From positions 930,001 to 994,000 of the forward strand of contig JAQFVV010006255.1 in assembly GCA_028023455.1 (NCBI GenBank): a stretch of 64,000 bases of DNA, in the 5' to 3' direction. Within the stretch, counting starts at the first letter, position 1. The number at the start of each line of letters is the position of its first letter. Below are positions 1 through 11,255 of this stretch, one piece after another. This DNA is from Epiperipatus broadwayi. Its lineage: Eukaryota > Onychophora > Udeonychophora > Euonychophora > Peripatidae. A model generated the notes under the pieces. That model had not been told where the DNA came from. It did no database searches and worked only from the letters and a program-made list of their open reading frames with translations. A program made the position numbers and the translations under genes.

Positions 1-269
1 AATTAAGTTTGACACTTATTTCTAATAACAAATAGATTATCATTTGATTTTGGTTTACAAATGTTAATATTAGTTATTTTCATTGATTGACAAATAAAAT
101 TATGTGTAATAATATTTAAATGTGGTTTACAGATGTATAAATTGTAGATGGAAAAAAATATCCATTAGAGAGTATAGATGTAAGCAACTAAAATATACTT
201 GCACATCTATTGTTACATTAATATTCTATTCTTTATGATTACTTTCCTTAATTTTATAAAACAAAACAT

Positions 270-709
270 GTTAATAATATAAAATAGAAAATCAAATAAC
301 ATTACAATATTAGCCAAAAAAAATTACTAAAATTCTTCTACAACCATGGTTTCATCTATTAACAAATAAATCTTTTCATGTAAAATTCAACGAGATATAT
401 ACAAAATAAAATAGCTTTCCCATCATTCACTTCAAAAACCAACTTCCTTTAATGTCAAAGATTGCCTTTATGAATTTGAAGCCATCAATTTTATGAAGAC
501 ATCCTTTAATGTTAAAGGAAATTGTTTTTTGAAATGAATAGTGGGAAAGCTGTTTGTTTTGTATATATGTGTTGTGGTATCTTGTTGAATTTCACTTGAA
601 AAGTTCTATTTGTTAATAGATGTAACCATGGTTGTGGAAGGATTTTAGTAATTTTTTTGGCTAGTATTGTAATGTTATTTGATTTTTCATTTTATTTATA
701 ATTATTAAT
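270..709. repeat. 440-bp imperfect inverted repeat (palindrome)
   Basis: The left arm (about 270-478) and right arm (about 500-709) are reverse complements with scattered mismatches. For example, the stretch with CAACCATGG near 340 is mirrored near 625, and CTTTCCCA near 416 is mirrored near 543. The loop is short. No ribozyme core, tRNA box or open frame is seen. It could be an inverted pair of one element or a MITE-like hairpin. Confidence 0.75.
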
Positions 710-1889
710 ATAGCGGCCGGTAGTATTTGATGTTAATTTTAAAGATATTACATATATATAATACATGCAACTTAATTCATGTGTATGTTCTAATATGAAA
801 TAGCATACTGCAATGATTAATTTTACAAATAAGTGGATTCATTTTATTTTTGATCTTTGTTCAACATTTAAAGTGCTTTGAAGTCATAGCCTCGGGAGAA
901 TGATTTACTCCTTTTGTTTACATATACATTGAGCTATGTTTAATTTAAATTTAACAATTCTTTTTGTTTTTGCTTATATAAACATATTAATTTTGATTTT
1001 ATATCTTTCTTTTATCATTAATATTAAAATAAAAACCTTTAGGCATAAAAACTTTTTTAACTAGTCAAGTTTTTAACAAAAAACTTTTAATTCTCAAGTT
1101 AAAATTTTAAATAAATTTAAAAAAATATGGAACTTTATTCAGATCTTGTCTTTCCCTTGAGACTTCCACAATTTAGTCCTTGTTCAACTTTTTATATTCT
1201 TAAAAACCTTTACATTAGTTGGCTCCATTTAAAGTTTTTCTTTTTAAAACAAATTAGTACAATTTTAGGCAAACATAAATAAATCTATTTTTCTTGCATT
1301 TTTTAAGGCTAAAATTAATCTTTTTTAGGTTTTATATATAAATAATCATAGATTATTTTTCATTAAAATTAATATTTTATGTATATATTTGCACAGGATA
1401 TATATACATTTGTCAACAGCCCGTGCCTCTAATAAATAATAGAAAACATATATAACTGGAATTTCTCAGTAAAAACTATTTTTATATAAATTGTCTGTAT
1501 GACATATTCTGGTTAATTGATAGACAAGATGAGGTTGGAAGTCCTCAACTCAGAATCAGTGTTTATACTTTTCAAAATTTTAAGTATAGCAAATGGTGAC
1601 TGCTATGCATTTATGGGCTATGAGGTACCAAAGAATAAATTTAACTCTTACAACCTGGTAGCATTTTTTGGGAATATTCAAGCTTTCATCTCTGTATAAA
1701 ATCTTTATTTTATCCTAAAACTCAATAAATTAGACTTCATTTTTTAAATATATTTTTAAAAATCATGTTTGATTTGAGTTGTAAATGCAAAGAATGTAAT
1801 TACATCACACGACAATTATACATCGATGTAAAAGTAAACTTTCTTAGAAAATAAGTGAATTCATTTTTATTTTAAGGTTTTTTTTCCAT
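710..1889. other. AT-rich stretch without a gene
   Basis: Apart from a GCGGCCGG sequence just after the palindrome, this is AT-rich DNA with homopolymer runs. A 60-codon frame at 1517-1699 has no recognisable domain and is probably chance. Confidence 0.6.
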
Positions 1890-1891
1890 GT

Positions 1892-1985
1892 CTCATAGCA
1901 TTGGCCAGGAAGCGAACCTGCTAACCCAGGACAACTGCTTGTAAGGCAGCTGTGCTGACTACTCGACCACCAGCACTTGACCAAG
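1892..1985 (-). mobile_element. tRNA-like SINE head
   Basis: Read on the minus strand this has a tRNA-like layout. A box-A-like TGGTCGAGTAG lies at about 1958-1970, followed by an anticodon-arm-like hairpin GCTGC/GCAGT around a loop containing TAC, then a box-B-like GGTTCGCTTCC at 1908-1918. A tRNA-Val-like origin is suggested by the loop only. Extra bases before box B and poor acceptor pairing argue against a functional tRNA. The same GGTTC(G/A)CTTCCTGGCC core recurs at 60661-60760, so this is a dispersed tRNA-derived repeat. Confidence 0.6.
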
Positions 1986-1989
1986 TTTT

Positions 1990-4088
1990 TTTTCTTTAAA
2001 TATAAACAAGCAAAGATGCATTTATGATAAATCTAGCAAATTCTTCTTAAAAATCTGATAGTTGCTTTATGATTATTACAATATTTGAAAAGATTTTAGC
2101 ACCATGTCAGTTCTGACAGATATGATGTTACATATGCTGTAATTTTCTTTGCTTATATCATATCAAATTTTATTAATTTCTATTTCTAAAAATAAAATAT
2201 AAATAAATAAGTTTGTTTTAAATAATTATCAATCAATTAATTTGTAAAAATAATCAAAAATATTTGATAAACAAGCAAAAAAATCATATTTTTTAATGTA
2301 ATGCCAAAAATTTTGCTTGAAAACTAGACTAAAAGAAAATAAACACCTTCTAGACATTTTTTGTCATAACAAAAAAGTCATTAAGGACATTAGATATTAG
2401 TTGACTACTCATAAGATATTGATCTCTTCAGATTTTTTTCAATTAAAAAATCAGTAAAGGGGTATCTACATTATTTCTAAAACAAGTTGCCATTATGGTA
2501 AAACAGCAACCTAAAGCAGTGGAAAGTTTTTTTCTAAGAGAAACATCCAATGATTATCAATGATTATAGAGGTATCACATTAACAATGGTTGTTTTTTTA
2601 AAACTTAGATACATCAAAATTGAACAAATTTAAAAATAGTTTCTAAATTAACATTTTTTTTCATAATTTTTTAAATATAGACTAGATTGAAAACAGCTTA
2701 TGATCTCTGTACATATGCATTAAAATAAACTTAGCTTTTCTTTTTTATTACATTTAGATTTTTTAATATTTAATCATCCCAAATTTGATTGATTCTCCTG
2801 GTGAGACTTTTGGTAAGCTTATAAGTTTTGATTTTTAGTAATTAATCATTATTCTATATGAGAATTTAATAACTTTAACTTGATTTGGTAATAATATCCA
2901 TTTGTAAATTGAAAAAATTCTAAAATTCATATTTGTACTTTGCAAATATTGAAAAAATGAAAGTATATAACAACAATGGATGCCTTCATCATTGAACAGA
3001 TAGGAGAGCAGAGTCACTCTTATAAAATTTCACTAAAAAATATTAATCTGTGATAAATCTATCAAATTCTGTTTTAAAATATTAAAATTGTTTCCTAATT
3101 TTTAAAATATCTCAAATTATTTTAAGATAATGATGGCAATGATATATTAGCCATTATTTTTATAATATGGACTGGTCAGAATGCTGTCATTTTCTTTGTT
3201 AATGTTACACTAGAAAAGTTATTACCTATTTCAAAAAAAATTTCCTGATGATTCCAAGCTTATTCAGAGATCAGAGGCAAAAATATAAAGTTACAACATT
3301 ATCTGAGTATTTTACTAATGGTCATTTTGCCAAAATATGTGCAACTACATATATTCTTTGTGCACTATTGTTGCACAATATGCACTTGTTTATACATAGA
3401 AAATCTCAGAAGACATCCTAATATATTTATTAATCAATTAGGATTGATAAGGTAAAGGGATAAAAATATTCATATTACAAAAACTATATTGAAACATAGT
3501 TGTTAATAAAACAACAGTCAAGTTTATAACATGAAACAACTAGCATAAAAAAGACCCAATTTTTTTAAAAAAAAAAACAATTATGAAAATTCTGAATCAA
3601 ACTAATTATAATGACAAGTGTAAATTAATATAAATGTTTTTAGTCAAAAGTGTATTTAGAATTGCAGGGTATTATAGATAATAATCTTTTCTTTTAAATA
3701 CAGAAAACATGTTTTACATTAAATAATATCAGTCTGTAAATTTAATGTTGAAATTGTAATCACATATCTTATTCATAATATCTATCTGTAAAACTTAAAG
3801 TTGGAATTATAATTGTTTATTCTTTTTTATATTAACTACCTATAAAACTTAATGTTGAAATTGTAATCATTCTCTTCCAAATGTACTTCAATGTAAAATG
3901 TATCTAAAGTATTAATAAAAGATCTTTGAAAAATAATGCATTTTTGATTTTTAATAATTATTACACAAATATTATGCAAAAATAATCATGAATCATAATA
4001 AAATAAATTTGGCAGAAAAACATCAGTTTAGTAATTCCAAAAACATTTCCAAAATAATCTCACAAAAAGTGTAAACACTCATTATACA
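1990..4088. other. AT-rich stretch without a gene
   Basis: I see no gene, RNA or clear mobile element here. Around 3720-3880 a motif of the type ACTTAATGTTGAAATTGTAAT is repeated loosely three times about 60-70 bp apart, suggesting a decayed local tandem duplication. Confidence 0.5.
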
Positions 4089-4095
4089 GAAAGAT

Positions 4096-4281
4096 TAAAA
4101 CAGGCAAAACTCTATACATATTGCCACTTAGTGCAAGCCAGAGTAATCAATGGATTCCAGAAGGCTTGTGCATAAAATCACCATCTAATGCCTACTCATC
4201 TAATGTTCCCAGACTAGTTTCTGGCTTGTGGCCTTTGTCAGTGAGAAGGCTTGGATCTGAGAGCACTGCACCGAGATCTTT
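4096..4281 (-). mobile_element. Family A ribozyme repeat, single truncated copy
   Basis: This is a minus-strand copy of the dispersed repeat that dominates 6.0-7.7 kb. It keeps the 3' body, whose plus-strand rendering starts AAAACAGGCAAAAC, and the ribozyme region at 4198-4256. It stops inside the region just upstream of the ribozyme. The 7-mer GAAAGAT occurs at 4089-4095 and again at 4282-4288, immediately outside the copy, consistent with a short target-site duplication. Confidence 0.7.
4198..4256 (-). ncRNA. Hammerhead-like motif, family A, core mutated
   Basis: Read on the minus strand, the order is stem I, CTGACAA (a change from CTGATGA), a GGC...GCC stem II, GAAA, the ACTAGT stem III hexamer followed by C, then the stem I partner. 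The altered core predicts loss of self-cleavage. It is recognised by alignment to the intact copy at 6976-7034. Confidence 0.5.
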
Positions 4282-4289
4282 GAAAGATA

Positions 4290-6011
4290 TCAATCAAAGA
4301 GAAAAAAAACAGTGCTTAAATTTCTTTAACCTTACTGCTATTTGATTTCACTGGCCTCTTTTGATTTTTTTTAATTTAAAATGGTGAAATTACAATTTAA
4401 AAAAAATAGCCAAATATCTCAATAGATGGCTCTACAAAGAAAATTTTTAAAAAATATGATGTAGCAATTTTTTTAGATTTCTTGAACCAAATACCTCTGG
4501 GCTGATGCTGTGTATAGTTCATTTTTAATTATTCATAATATTTTTAAATATTCAGAAATATTGTTACTCAGATAAGCAATATTCAAGTTCTTTCACACTT
4601 TATTTTAACATTAATATAATTAACTTTTATCTATATTCATTTCTACTTTAAAGTTTAAATATGTATGTACACACATACTATCAAGATTACACATTCACTA
4701 TATTGTATACCATGAGACTAATCTGCCTCAATATATGTATATAACTAGTTAGTAAAGACTATAACACTTAATTATTGAACAGAATATTGAAAATAATTTT
4801 AATTAGGAAATTGTAAAACAAAATGGAATTGATATTTATTTTTACAAATATATATAATTTACAATAATTGTTGTGGACTATTGATATAAAAGAATATAGT
4901 AAATTAGGGAAAAAATTTAAATTATTTTATCTGTTTTTAGAAAAAAAATGGAACACATACACAAATAGAATTTGTTTATGTGTATGTTTACATTTTTTTC
5001 CTAAAGACATAAAATAACTTAAAGTAACTTAAATTTGATTGACCAAAAATGTAATGGATAAAATTATAAGCAAAGCAATTTCCCCCAAATTGCCTACATA
5101 TTTGGGGAAGCCAAAAATGTAATGGATAAAGTATTGCACTTGAGGCAGCCAAAAAATATAACTGGTAGACAGATAAATAAGCTGATCAACAAATAGATTT
5201 ATAATAACCTAAGCTTATAATTATAATAGATTTATGAATTTATAAGGCACCAATGAATCCATATGTGTTAATAAATATTTTTGTCAGGCAAAGAAAATAT
5301 ATTCAGTAAATAAAAGATTTATTTTCTAATAAGGGTACAGTATGGAATATATGACTAAATATTTTAGTAATCAAGCAATTTGTATAATAGAATAATTTGT
5401 GTAATAGGTAAATCAAATGATGCCTAGATTAATAATAAATATAAGTTTATTAAAATAAACATCAACTCATTGACTTGGTTAAAGTAAACAAAACAGAACT
5501 TTAATTTTTAACAATTGCAATCTAATGTAATTTATAGTGTAATTATCTATCCCTGCCAGATTGCAATTGCTAGATATGATTTATACCTAAAGATCATTAC
5601 CATGCATGTTCACAAAAGGATTGAATACATAATCTTTCACACAATATTTTAAAAAAAAATTATATTATTTTCTTAAAGATCTCTTATTTTTTAAATCAAG
5701 TAATGCTTTCATTATAACGATCATTTTATATATTTAAACTAAATGTTGAATATTAGCTATATTTTTTATTTATTTTCTAAAGTTTATGTCAATAACCAAC
5801 TTAAATCTTATTTACTATAGTTAGATGTGTACTGAATAATAAATGGAAGACATTAATAATTTAAATTATTAAAAAAAAAAATTGGATAAATATCTATCAA
5901 TGTGCTACTGTTGTCTCTTTGTTTATTAAAAATACATAAATGTTATTCGATTAGATAATTTTAGAAATGATTTATTTAGCAGCATTTATTACCAAATTCA
6001 ACATTTAATAT
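4290..6011. other. AT-rich stretch without a gene
   Basis: No gene is visible. A short duplication, CCAAAAATGTAATGGATAAA, occurs at about 5043-5062 and again at about 5111-5130. Confidence 0.55.
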
Positions 6012-6129
6012 GCAGTTTCATTCTTAAAACAGACAAAACTCTCCATACAATATTGCCACTCAGTGCGAGCCAGAGTAATCAATGGATGCCAGAAGGCTTG
6101 TACATAAAATCCCTATCTAACGCATACTC

Positions 6130-6199
6130 ATCCAATATACCCAGACTAGTTTCTGGCTTGTGCCTTCATCAGTGAGAAACTAGTCTGAGGATATTGGAT
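6130..6199. ncRNA. Fused head-to-head partial family A ribozymes
   Basis: A minus-strand ribozyme (6130-6176, with TCATCAG at 6166-6172) runs straight into the 3' half of a plus-strand ribozyme (6176-6199, starting AAACTAGTC). Each lacks part of the fold, so neither alone is complete. The junction lies inside the ribozyme itself. Confidence 0.55.
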
Positions 6200-6447
6200 A
6201 AATATGTACTAGATAGGGATTTTATGCACAAGCCTTCTAGCATCCATTGATTACTCTGGCTTGCACTGAGTGGTATTACTGTATGGAGAGTTTTGCCTGT
6301 TTTAATAACAGTTATGAACAAGCATAACAAATGGTGATCATTAAACAATTCAAAACAAAGCAAAACAGTAGTGCCATCTTGTGCCAACAAGAGCAATCAA
6401 TGGATGCCAGAAGACTTATGCATATAATCCCCATCTAGTGCCTAGTC

Positions 6448-6506
6448 ATCCAATATCCCCAGACTAGTTTCTGGCTTGTGACCTTCATCAGTGAGGAGCC
6501 TTGGAT
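6448..6506 (-). ncRNA. Hammerhead ribozyme motif, family A
   Basis: On the minus strand the order is complete: distal stem I ATCCAA, proximal stem I TCCTCA, core CTGATGA (complement of 6485-6491), a short stem II hairpin, GAAA, ACTAGT plus C, then TGGGGA and TTGGAT closing stem I. One base of stem II differs from the plus copy (GGT instead of GGC), weakening that short helix. Cleavage is predicted after the GTC triplet. Confidence 0.6.
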
Positions 6507-6906
6507 CTGAGAATACTGCACCTAGATTTTAGGATCTAATGCAACCTTCTAGCAGCCACCTTTTAACTCTACTTAACTATAAAACTATGAGAATTAAATT
6601 GAAAACACACTAATATTTTCAATCCAAGCTCAGTAGCTTATATAGTCATATGGGTCTGAACTCAATTCAGCACCCATACCTTTTGGTGTCTTTGGCTCTT
6701 TAACAACCATAGTCACCACTATCCTATGAGGCAGGATTGGTGTTACTAAACATCACATGATCACTAACTCATACTAGCACATAGTTGTTATTAAACAATT
6801 CAAAACAAAGCAAAACTTTCCATACAGTAGTGCCATCTTGTGCCAACAAGAGCAATAAATGGATGCCAGAAGGCTTGTGCATAAAATCCCTATCTAGTGC
6901 CTACTC

Positions 6907-6941
6907 ATCCAATATTCCCAGACTAGTTTCTGGCTTGTGGC
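6907..6941 (-). ncRNA. Truncated family A ribozyme at palindrome centre
   Basis: The 3' stem I strand, ACTAGT and the GAAA side of stem II remain on the minus strand. The CTGATGA core is missing because the unit is cut off at the palindrome centre near 6945. Confidence 0.55.
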
Positions 6942-6975
6942 ATTAGATCCTAAGATCTAAGTGCATTGCTCTCAG

Positions 6976-7034
6976 ATCCAAGGCTCCTCACTGATGAAGG
7001 CCACAAGCCAGAAACTAGTCTGGGGATATTGGAT
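6976..7034 (+). ncRNA. Hammerhead ribozyme motif, family A, best copy
   Basis: All hammerhead parts are present in order. Distal stem I ATCCAA (6976-6981) pairs with TTGGAT (7029-7034). Proximal TCCTCA (6985-6990) pairs with TGGGGA (7021-7026) using one G-U. Core CTGATGA is at 6991-6997. Stem II is GGC/GCC around loop CACAA, flanked by an A-A mismatch. GAAA is at 7011-7014. Stem III is the self-complementary ACTAGT, then C7020, giving a GTC cleavage triplet. A lone RNA would have at most two base pairs in stem III, whereas two RNAs could form a six-pair shared helix. The A-A next to stem II departs from the usual G-C there and may lower activity. This is hand pairing only. Confidence 0.65.
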
Positions 7035-7439
7035 GAGTAGGCACGAGATAGGGATTTTATGCACAAGCCTTCTGGCATCCATTGATTGCTCTTGTTGGCA
7101 CAGGATGGCACTACTGTATGGAGAGTTTTGCTTGGTTTTGAATTGTTTAATAACAATTATGTGCTAGTATGAGATAGTGATCATGTGATGTTTAGTGGTT
7201 TAACACCAATCCTGTCTAATAGGATAGTGGTGACTATGGTTGTTAAAGAGCCAAAGTCACCAAAATGTATGGGTGCTGAATTGAGTTCAGACCCATATGA
7301 CTATATAAACTATTGAGCTTGGATTGAAAATATTAGTGTGTTTTCAATTTAATTCTCATAGTTTTGTAGTTAAGTAGAGTTAAAAGGTGGCTGCTAGAGG
7401 GTTACATTACATCCTAAGATCTAGATGCAGTGCTCTCAG

Positions 7440-7498
7440 ATCCAAGGTTCCTCACTGATGAAGGCCACAAGCCAGAAACAAATCTGGGGATATTGGAT
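7440..7498 (+). ncRNA. Hammerhead-like motif, family A, damaged stem III
   Basis: This is the tandem partner of the 6976-7034 motif, exactly 464 bp downstream. CTGATGA is at 7455-7461, and both stem I helices and stem II are kept. The palindromic ACTAGT has become ACAAAT, so the dimer-type stem III is lost and cleavage is doubtful. Confidence 0.55.
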
Positions 7499-7694
7499 GA
7501 GTAGGCACTAGATAGGGATTTTATGCACAAGCCTTCTGGCATCCATTGATTGCTCTTGTTGGCACAGGTTGGCACTACTGTATGGAGAGTTTTGCTTTGT
7601 TTTGAATTGTTTAATAACAATTATGTGCTAGTATGAGATAGTGATCATGTGATGTTTAAATGGTGATCATGTGATGTTTAGCAGTTTCATTCTT

Positions 7695-8278
7695 CTGTGA
7701 TATCTTTTTTAACATTCACACAATAATGAACAATGACATAGAATTCTATGAGTATTATTAGATGATATCCAACTAGTTTCTTTTTTATTAGCATTATAAT
7801 TAATATCAAATCTAAAGATTCAATGCCTTCAGATGGTTGGCACAGCATTTGGTGTTAATCATTTTTATTTATTCCTGCAGATATTAACTGAGGAGAGTTT
7901 GTGGTGTCCCTTTCTATATGATTTCTATTCACAGTATATAATTTTCACCACAAATTCATAGACTATTGACAAAATGTTGGTAAAATAAAACAAAATTTCT
8001 TTGAAGAAAAAAATTCATGTGCTTTTTTGCTGAGTTTTTCCATTATTTGGTACAACAATAATGCAGTCTTATGAAGCATTAATTTTTTTTTCTTTTAACT
8101 TTAATAAAAATTAGTCCATTGTTATTACTTGATATAACATTTAAAAAAATATTTCATTTTTAATTTTAATAAACCATTCACTCATTTTACATTCACTCAA
8201 AATTCAAATATATTTATTAAACATAGAATTTATACCCTTATTCTTCTCCTTTACTTTCTTTGCATTTCTTCATATATT
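7695..8278. other. AT-rich stretch without a gene
   Basis: I see no gene, repeat unit or RNA between the family A insertion and the next palindrome. Confidence 0.6.
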
Positions 8279-8354
8279 CATATATATTGCGTATAATAAT
8301 TTCTTTCATATACACCTTAATGCAGAAACTTTTTTTTAATAAAACGTCTTTATT

Positions 8355-8400
8355 TTCCTGACAGTTTCGACTGTCTATCAGTCTTCATTAGAGTATCTCA
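8355..8400 (-). ncRNA. Hammerhead-like motif, family G, left arm
   Basis: On the minus strand, CTAATGA is followed by a GACTG-type stem II hairpin closed by CAGTC, then GAAAC and TGTC. The core has one change (G to A). Stem I pairing is weak by eye. Confidence 0.4.
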
Positions 8401-8439
8401 ATTTTCTCTACTTTAAAAAAAAGTAGAGGATATTTGAGA

Positions 8440-8485
8440 AGCTATGATGAAGACTGTTGGACAGTCGAAACTGTCAGGAAAATAA
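8440..8485 (+). ncRNA. Hammerhead-like motif, family G, right arm
   Basis: TATGATGA is followed by an unpaired A, then a perfect 5-bp stem II, GACTG (8452-8456) and CAGTC (8462-8466), then GAAA at 8467-8470 and CTGTC. The first core base is A rather than C. An extra base sits between core and stem II, and stem I is poor. It is probably a decayed ribozyme. Confidence 0.4.
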
Positions 8486-8557
8486 AGAAGTTTTATTTAA
8501 AAAAAATTTTTGCATTAAGATGTATATTAGAGAAGTTATTATAAGCAATATATATAA

Positions 8558-9120
8558 ACATAGAATTCCTAATTGTTTTTCTATTTATTCATTTGTATAT
8601 TATAAGGGAACAATAAATGATGACTATGCATGTCACATATTCACGTCCTTAATAAAAATAAAGAAAACAAGTCTAAATAATAATATAAAGTCACCACTAT
8701 CAATTAAACTTTCAATCAATAATTTATGGTTTACTAAAACTATATCACTGCAACAATAGAGTTAATGACTATGTACAATTATATGTCCTCATTTTTTAAA
8801 ACATCTAAGACATTTATAAATAATATGGTTTCAAATTATTACCATTTATGTTTCTTTGACATGTCTGTCATTCTCCAGAAAAAATGCATTTTCTCCAAAT
8901 TTCTTAACTATTTTATATAAACCTTCATACAATGAGAAAAAGAATTTATATTCATTTAATTCAGGTCTGCTACAGGTAGTAATTTAAATCAAATAAAATA
9001 TGTTTTTTCTTAATTCACAATGATACAATAGATCTTGGACCCTTGGCATTAGAAAACCCTTTTATGCTAATTGCATTTTTACATATATAACTATATATTT
9101 TTTTTAAAAATAGACTAAAA
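8558..9120. other. AT-rich stretch without a gene
   Basis: No supported feature. A 100-codon frame that starts in the palindrome and runs to 8759 has no domain and is treated as chance. Confidence 0.55.
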
Positions 9121-10298
9121 TTAACAAGATAAAAATCTGATAAACATTATATTCATTTGCAATAAAGCTATAAAATTATATAGATTGCATAAATTTTGAC
9201 AAATAAAACCAACTCCTTTATTTCTAATAAATATAGAATTCTTATACCAAACAAAATTAGGAATATAGTCATTATTGTAAATTAAATATTTACTCTTATA
9301 TCCATGACAATGTACACATTTGATTGTGGCCTTGCAATAAGCTATATTTTTGAAATTATTGCTCTCATAAATCCAACACATATCACTGGCCTTATTTTGT
9401 GATTGAGAAAAATTTTTAGGTTCCTAGACAAAGTATGTTTATTTTCAACTATGTATCTCATAATAATAAAACCATTTAGATTTCAAAGGCTTTATTTCTA
9501 GGGATAAAATTTCATATCTATCATTACTATCTAAGCTTGTGATGGGATTTTCTTCTAAAGAAATCAGGTCATTTACTTTAGGTTGCACTACATCTAAACT
9601 AATATCATAATTTGAATGGCTTTTATCCAACTGAGTTTCTAAACTTTTAATGTCCTATTCTTGTTTATCCTGTACTTTTTCTATCCCTTTATTGTTAATT
9701 TGTTGACATTCATTTAACTTAGCATCTAGGATTTTACTCCTATTCTAGCATTCTAATCTGTATTTCTCAATTTTAGTCTCCATCTTCCAGGTCCAATTTT
9801 GTTCATTTCCTATACTATCTTCCAGTGTATTGATTTTGATCTTGCTCTCTAGCTCATTAAACTTAACTTTCAAGCTATGTTTTAGGTCTTGTCCCATTTT
9901 TATTTCATGAACTAATTCTGTATGACATGCTTGATATTTCACTTTAATCTATTGTCTAATTCATATTGACCCTATTCTATCTTCATTGCTAAGATTTCCT
10001 AGCCTTAGTTCATGTCTAGTTTAAGTCCTTTTTAGCTTTATTTCAATTCCTGTTTAAATATTTCTTGACTTTGTTTCATTTTTAGTTGATTCTTGTCACA
10101 TTTCTACTGGTTTTCATTGATCTTATTTATTAGATCTTCATAACTCTGGTCATATTTTTCTTGGTTATATTTCATTTCCATCATCGAGCTCTGCAACATT
10201 GCTATTATAGATTCATTTTGATCAGTTATTGATGTGACAGAGACTTCATTAACTTTTTTTTCCTGTCCTAACATATCTACTTCTTTTTCATTTTCCAT
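9121..10298 (-). pseudogene. Decayed retroelement gag-like frame with coiled coil and zinc-knuckle remnant
   Basis: Consecutive minus-strand frames look like pieces of one decayed protein. The pieces ending at 9942, 9630 and 9381 share a frame and are separated mainly by TAG, TAA and TGA stops. The N-terminal piece (10298-10104) is in another frame, implying at least one frameshift. The first part is Glu/Lys/Gln/Asn-rich with heptad-like spacing, as in coiled coils. The C-terminal part has a cysteine cluster: CWIY...YC followed by KCVHCHGYKSKY, resembling the paired CCHC zinc knuckles of LINE or LTR gag proteins with some Cys and His residues lost. No reverse transcriptase or integrase follows. 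A gag-like origin is inference; a decayed unrelated coiled-coil gene cannot be excluded. Confidence 0.4.
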
Positions 10299-11115
10299 AG
10301 CTTATTTTGTATTTATTATTTTATTTTAGAAAAGAAATAACATGAATTTCCTGCTCAATTCAATATTCTAAAATAAACAAACTGAATAACTTATTTCTCT
10401 CTACTATTCTTTATATGTTAATCTTTATAACTTAATTAAATTTCTATTCATTTACATTTTAATTTATATAAGAGACCCTCCTGATATAAAGTACCACAAT
10501 AACATCCTTTTTCAATAGTGATTGATTTATTTATTCACAATATCATTATTCCAAACTAATGTAAGTTTTCTCAAAATTTCAACTTACATCATATGTAATA
10601 TAGCATAAATTTTTTGACTATATTCAAAAGACTTTGTGTTATGCTATCATCAATAAATTCAAACAGCATGCATCAGTGTTTTCCATCCATTTTCCAAATA
10701 ACCAGGAGACAAATACATTCAATAAAATAAGTTGGCTTCAAATACATTTTACTATTTATTTTATAATGGACTTTAATAACATTTATTAGTAATGAGCCCA
10801 CATTCTTTTGGCATCTTATTAACATATAGCACATATTTGGTGCTTTCAGTGATATAAGCATAAATCCTCACTTTCATTATCATCTGGAAAACCCAGCTCA
10901 GGCATCATCATCTGGTACTTTGCTTTGTAAAGTATTTTATAGCTCCCTTATCTAAAAATTCAAGCATTGAGGCACCTATTTTTCAGAAAACCATTTGACA
11001 AACAACTCTAAATGCAAACTTTTAACAAAACATTGCTACAAAATTAAAATTATTATCTATTGAGACATTAATCAATTTAATCCAACACTAACATACACAA
11101 AAATAATTTATATTG
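10299..11115. other. AT-rich stretch without a gene
   Basis: No repeat or RNA signal seen. A 62-codon minus-strand frame at 10673-10861 has no recognisable features. Confidence 0.55.
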
Positions 11116-11130
11116 ATTATAATCATTAAG

Positions 11131-11255
11131 TAATAGTTTTAACAAGGCTGTAAACCTTAGCAATGAGCGTCTGAAAAAATCGTCACTAGGGACCTGGTTT
11201 ACAGCCTTGTTAAAACTATTACTGAAATAATAGTGAGCGTTTAATAAAATTTATA
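11131..11255. mobile_element. Hairpin element with 15-bp direct repeats
   Basis: A near-perfect inverted repeat of about 26 bp (TAATAGTTTTAACAAGGCTG... at 11131 and its complement ending near 11222) encloses a short loop containing GAGCGTCTG. The 15-mer ATTATAATCATTAAG occurs at 11116-11130 and 11256-11270, bracketing exactly 125 bp. The insert is longer than the hairpin, so about 33 bp of right-hand sequence moved with it. The long target duplication fits a retroelement-type insertion better than a cut-and-paste MITE. Confidence 0.65.

Larger units (their letters stand above)
6026..7680. mobile_element. Composite family A insertion with 14-bp target duplication
   Basis: The whole 1655-bp block is flanked by identical 14-mers GCAGTTTCATTCTT at 6012-6025 and 7681-7694, so it looks like one insertion event. 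Inside are five family A units. There is an inverted pair at 6026-6335, joined inside the ribozyme at about 6176. Next come minus-strand units at about 6340-6948, with an upstream spacer at 6550-6790. Plus-strand units then start at 6950, with ribozymes at 6976-7034 and 7440-7498. The two plus ribozymes are 464 bp apart, so a transcript cut at both would release a 464-nt monomer. The right half mirrors the left half around about 6949. No protein is encoded; short open frames here are by-products of the repeat. The arrangement resembles Penelope-like elements and retrozymes, which carry tandem hammerhead-containing units, but no reverse transcriptase is present. Confidence 0.75.
8279..8557. mobile_element. 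Family G palindrome with ribozyme-like ends
   Basis: Arms at about 8279-8410 and 8425-8557 are reverse complements around a central AAGTAGAG/CTCTACTT hairpin. Each arm carries one hammerhead-like motif pointing outward and then an AATAAA(A)CGTCTTTAT-type tail. A fragment of the same tail (TAATAAAACGTCTTTATTT) recurs alone near 24390, so the family is dispersed. No target duplication was identified. Confidence 0.65.

Noticed and set aside
6169-7620. Open frames of 68-75 codons in the family A block
   Set aside because: They translate the same repeat on several strands and copies, including the ribozyme; similarity between them reflects the DNA repeat, not a protein.
9745-10104. Idea that in-frame TAG and TAA codons are reassigned, as in ciliates
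   Set aside because: TGA also interrupts the frame, a frameshift is present, and the surrounding repeats are animal-type; simple decay explains it.
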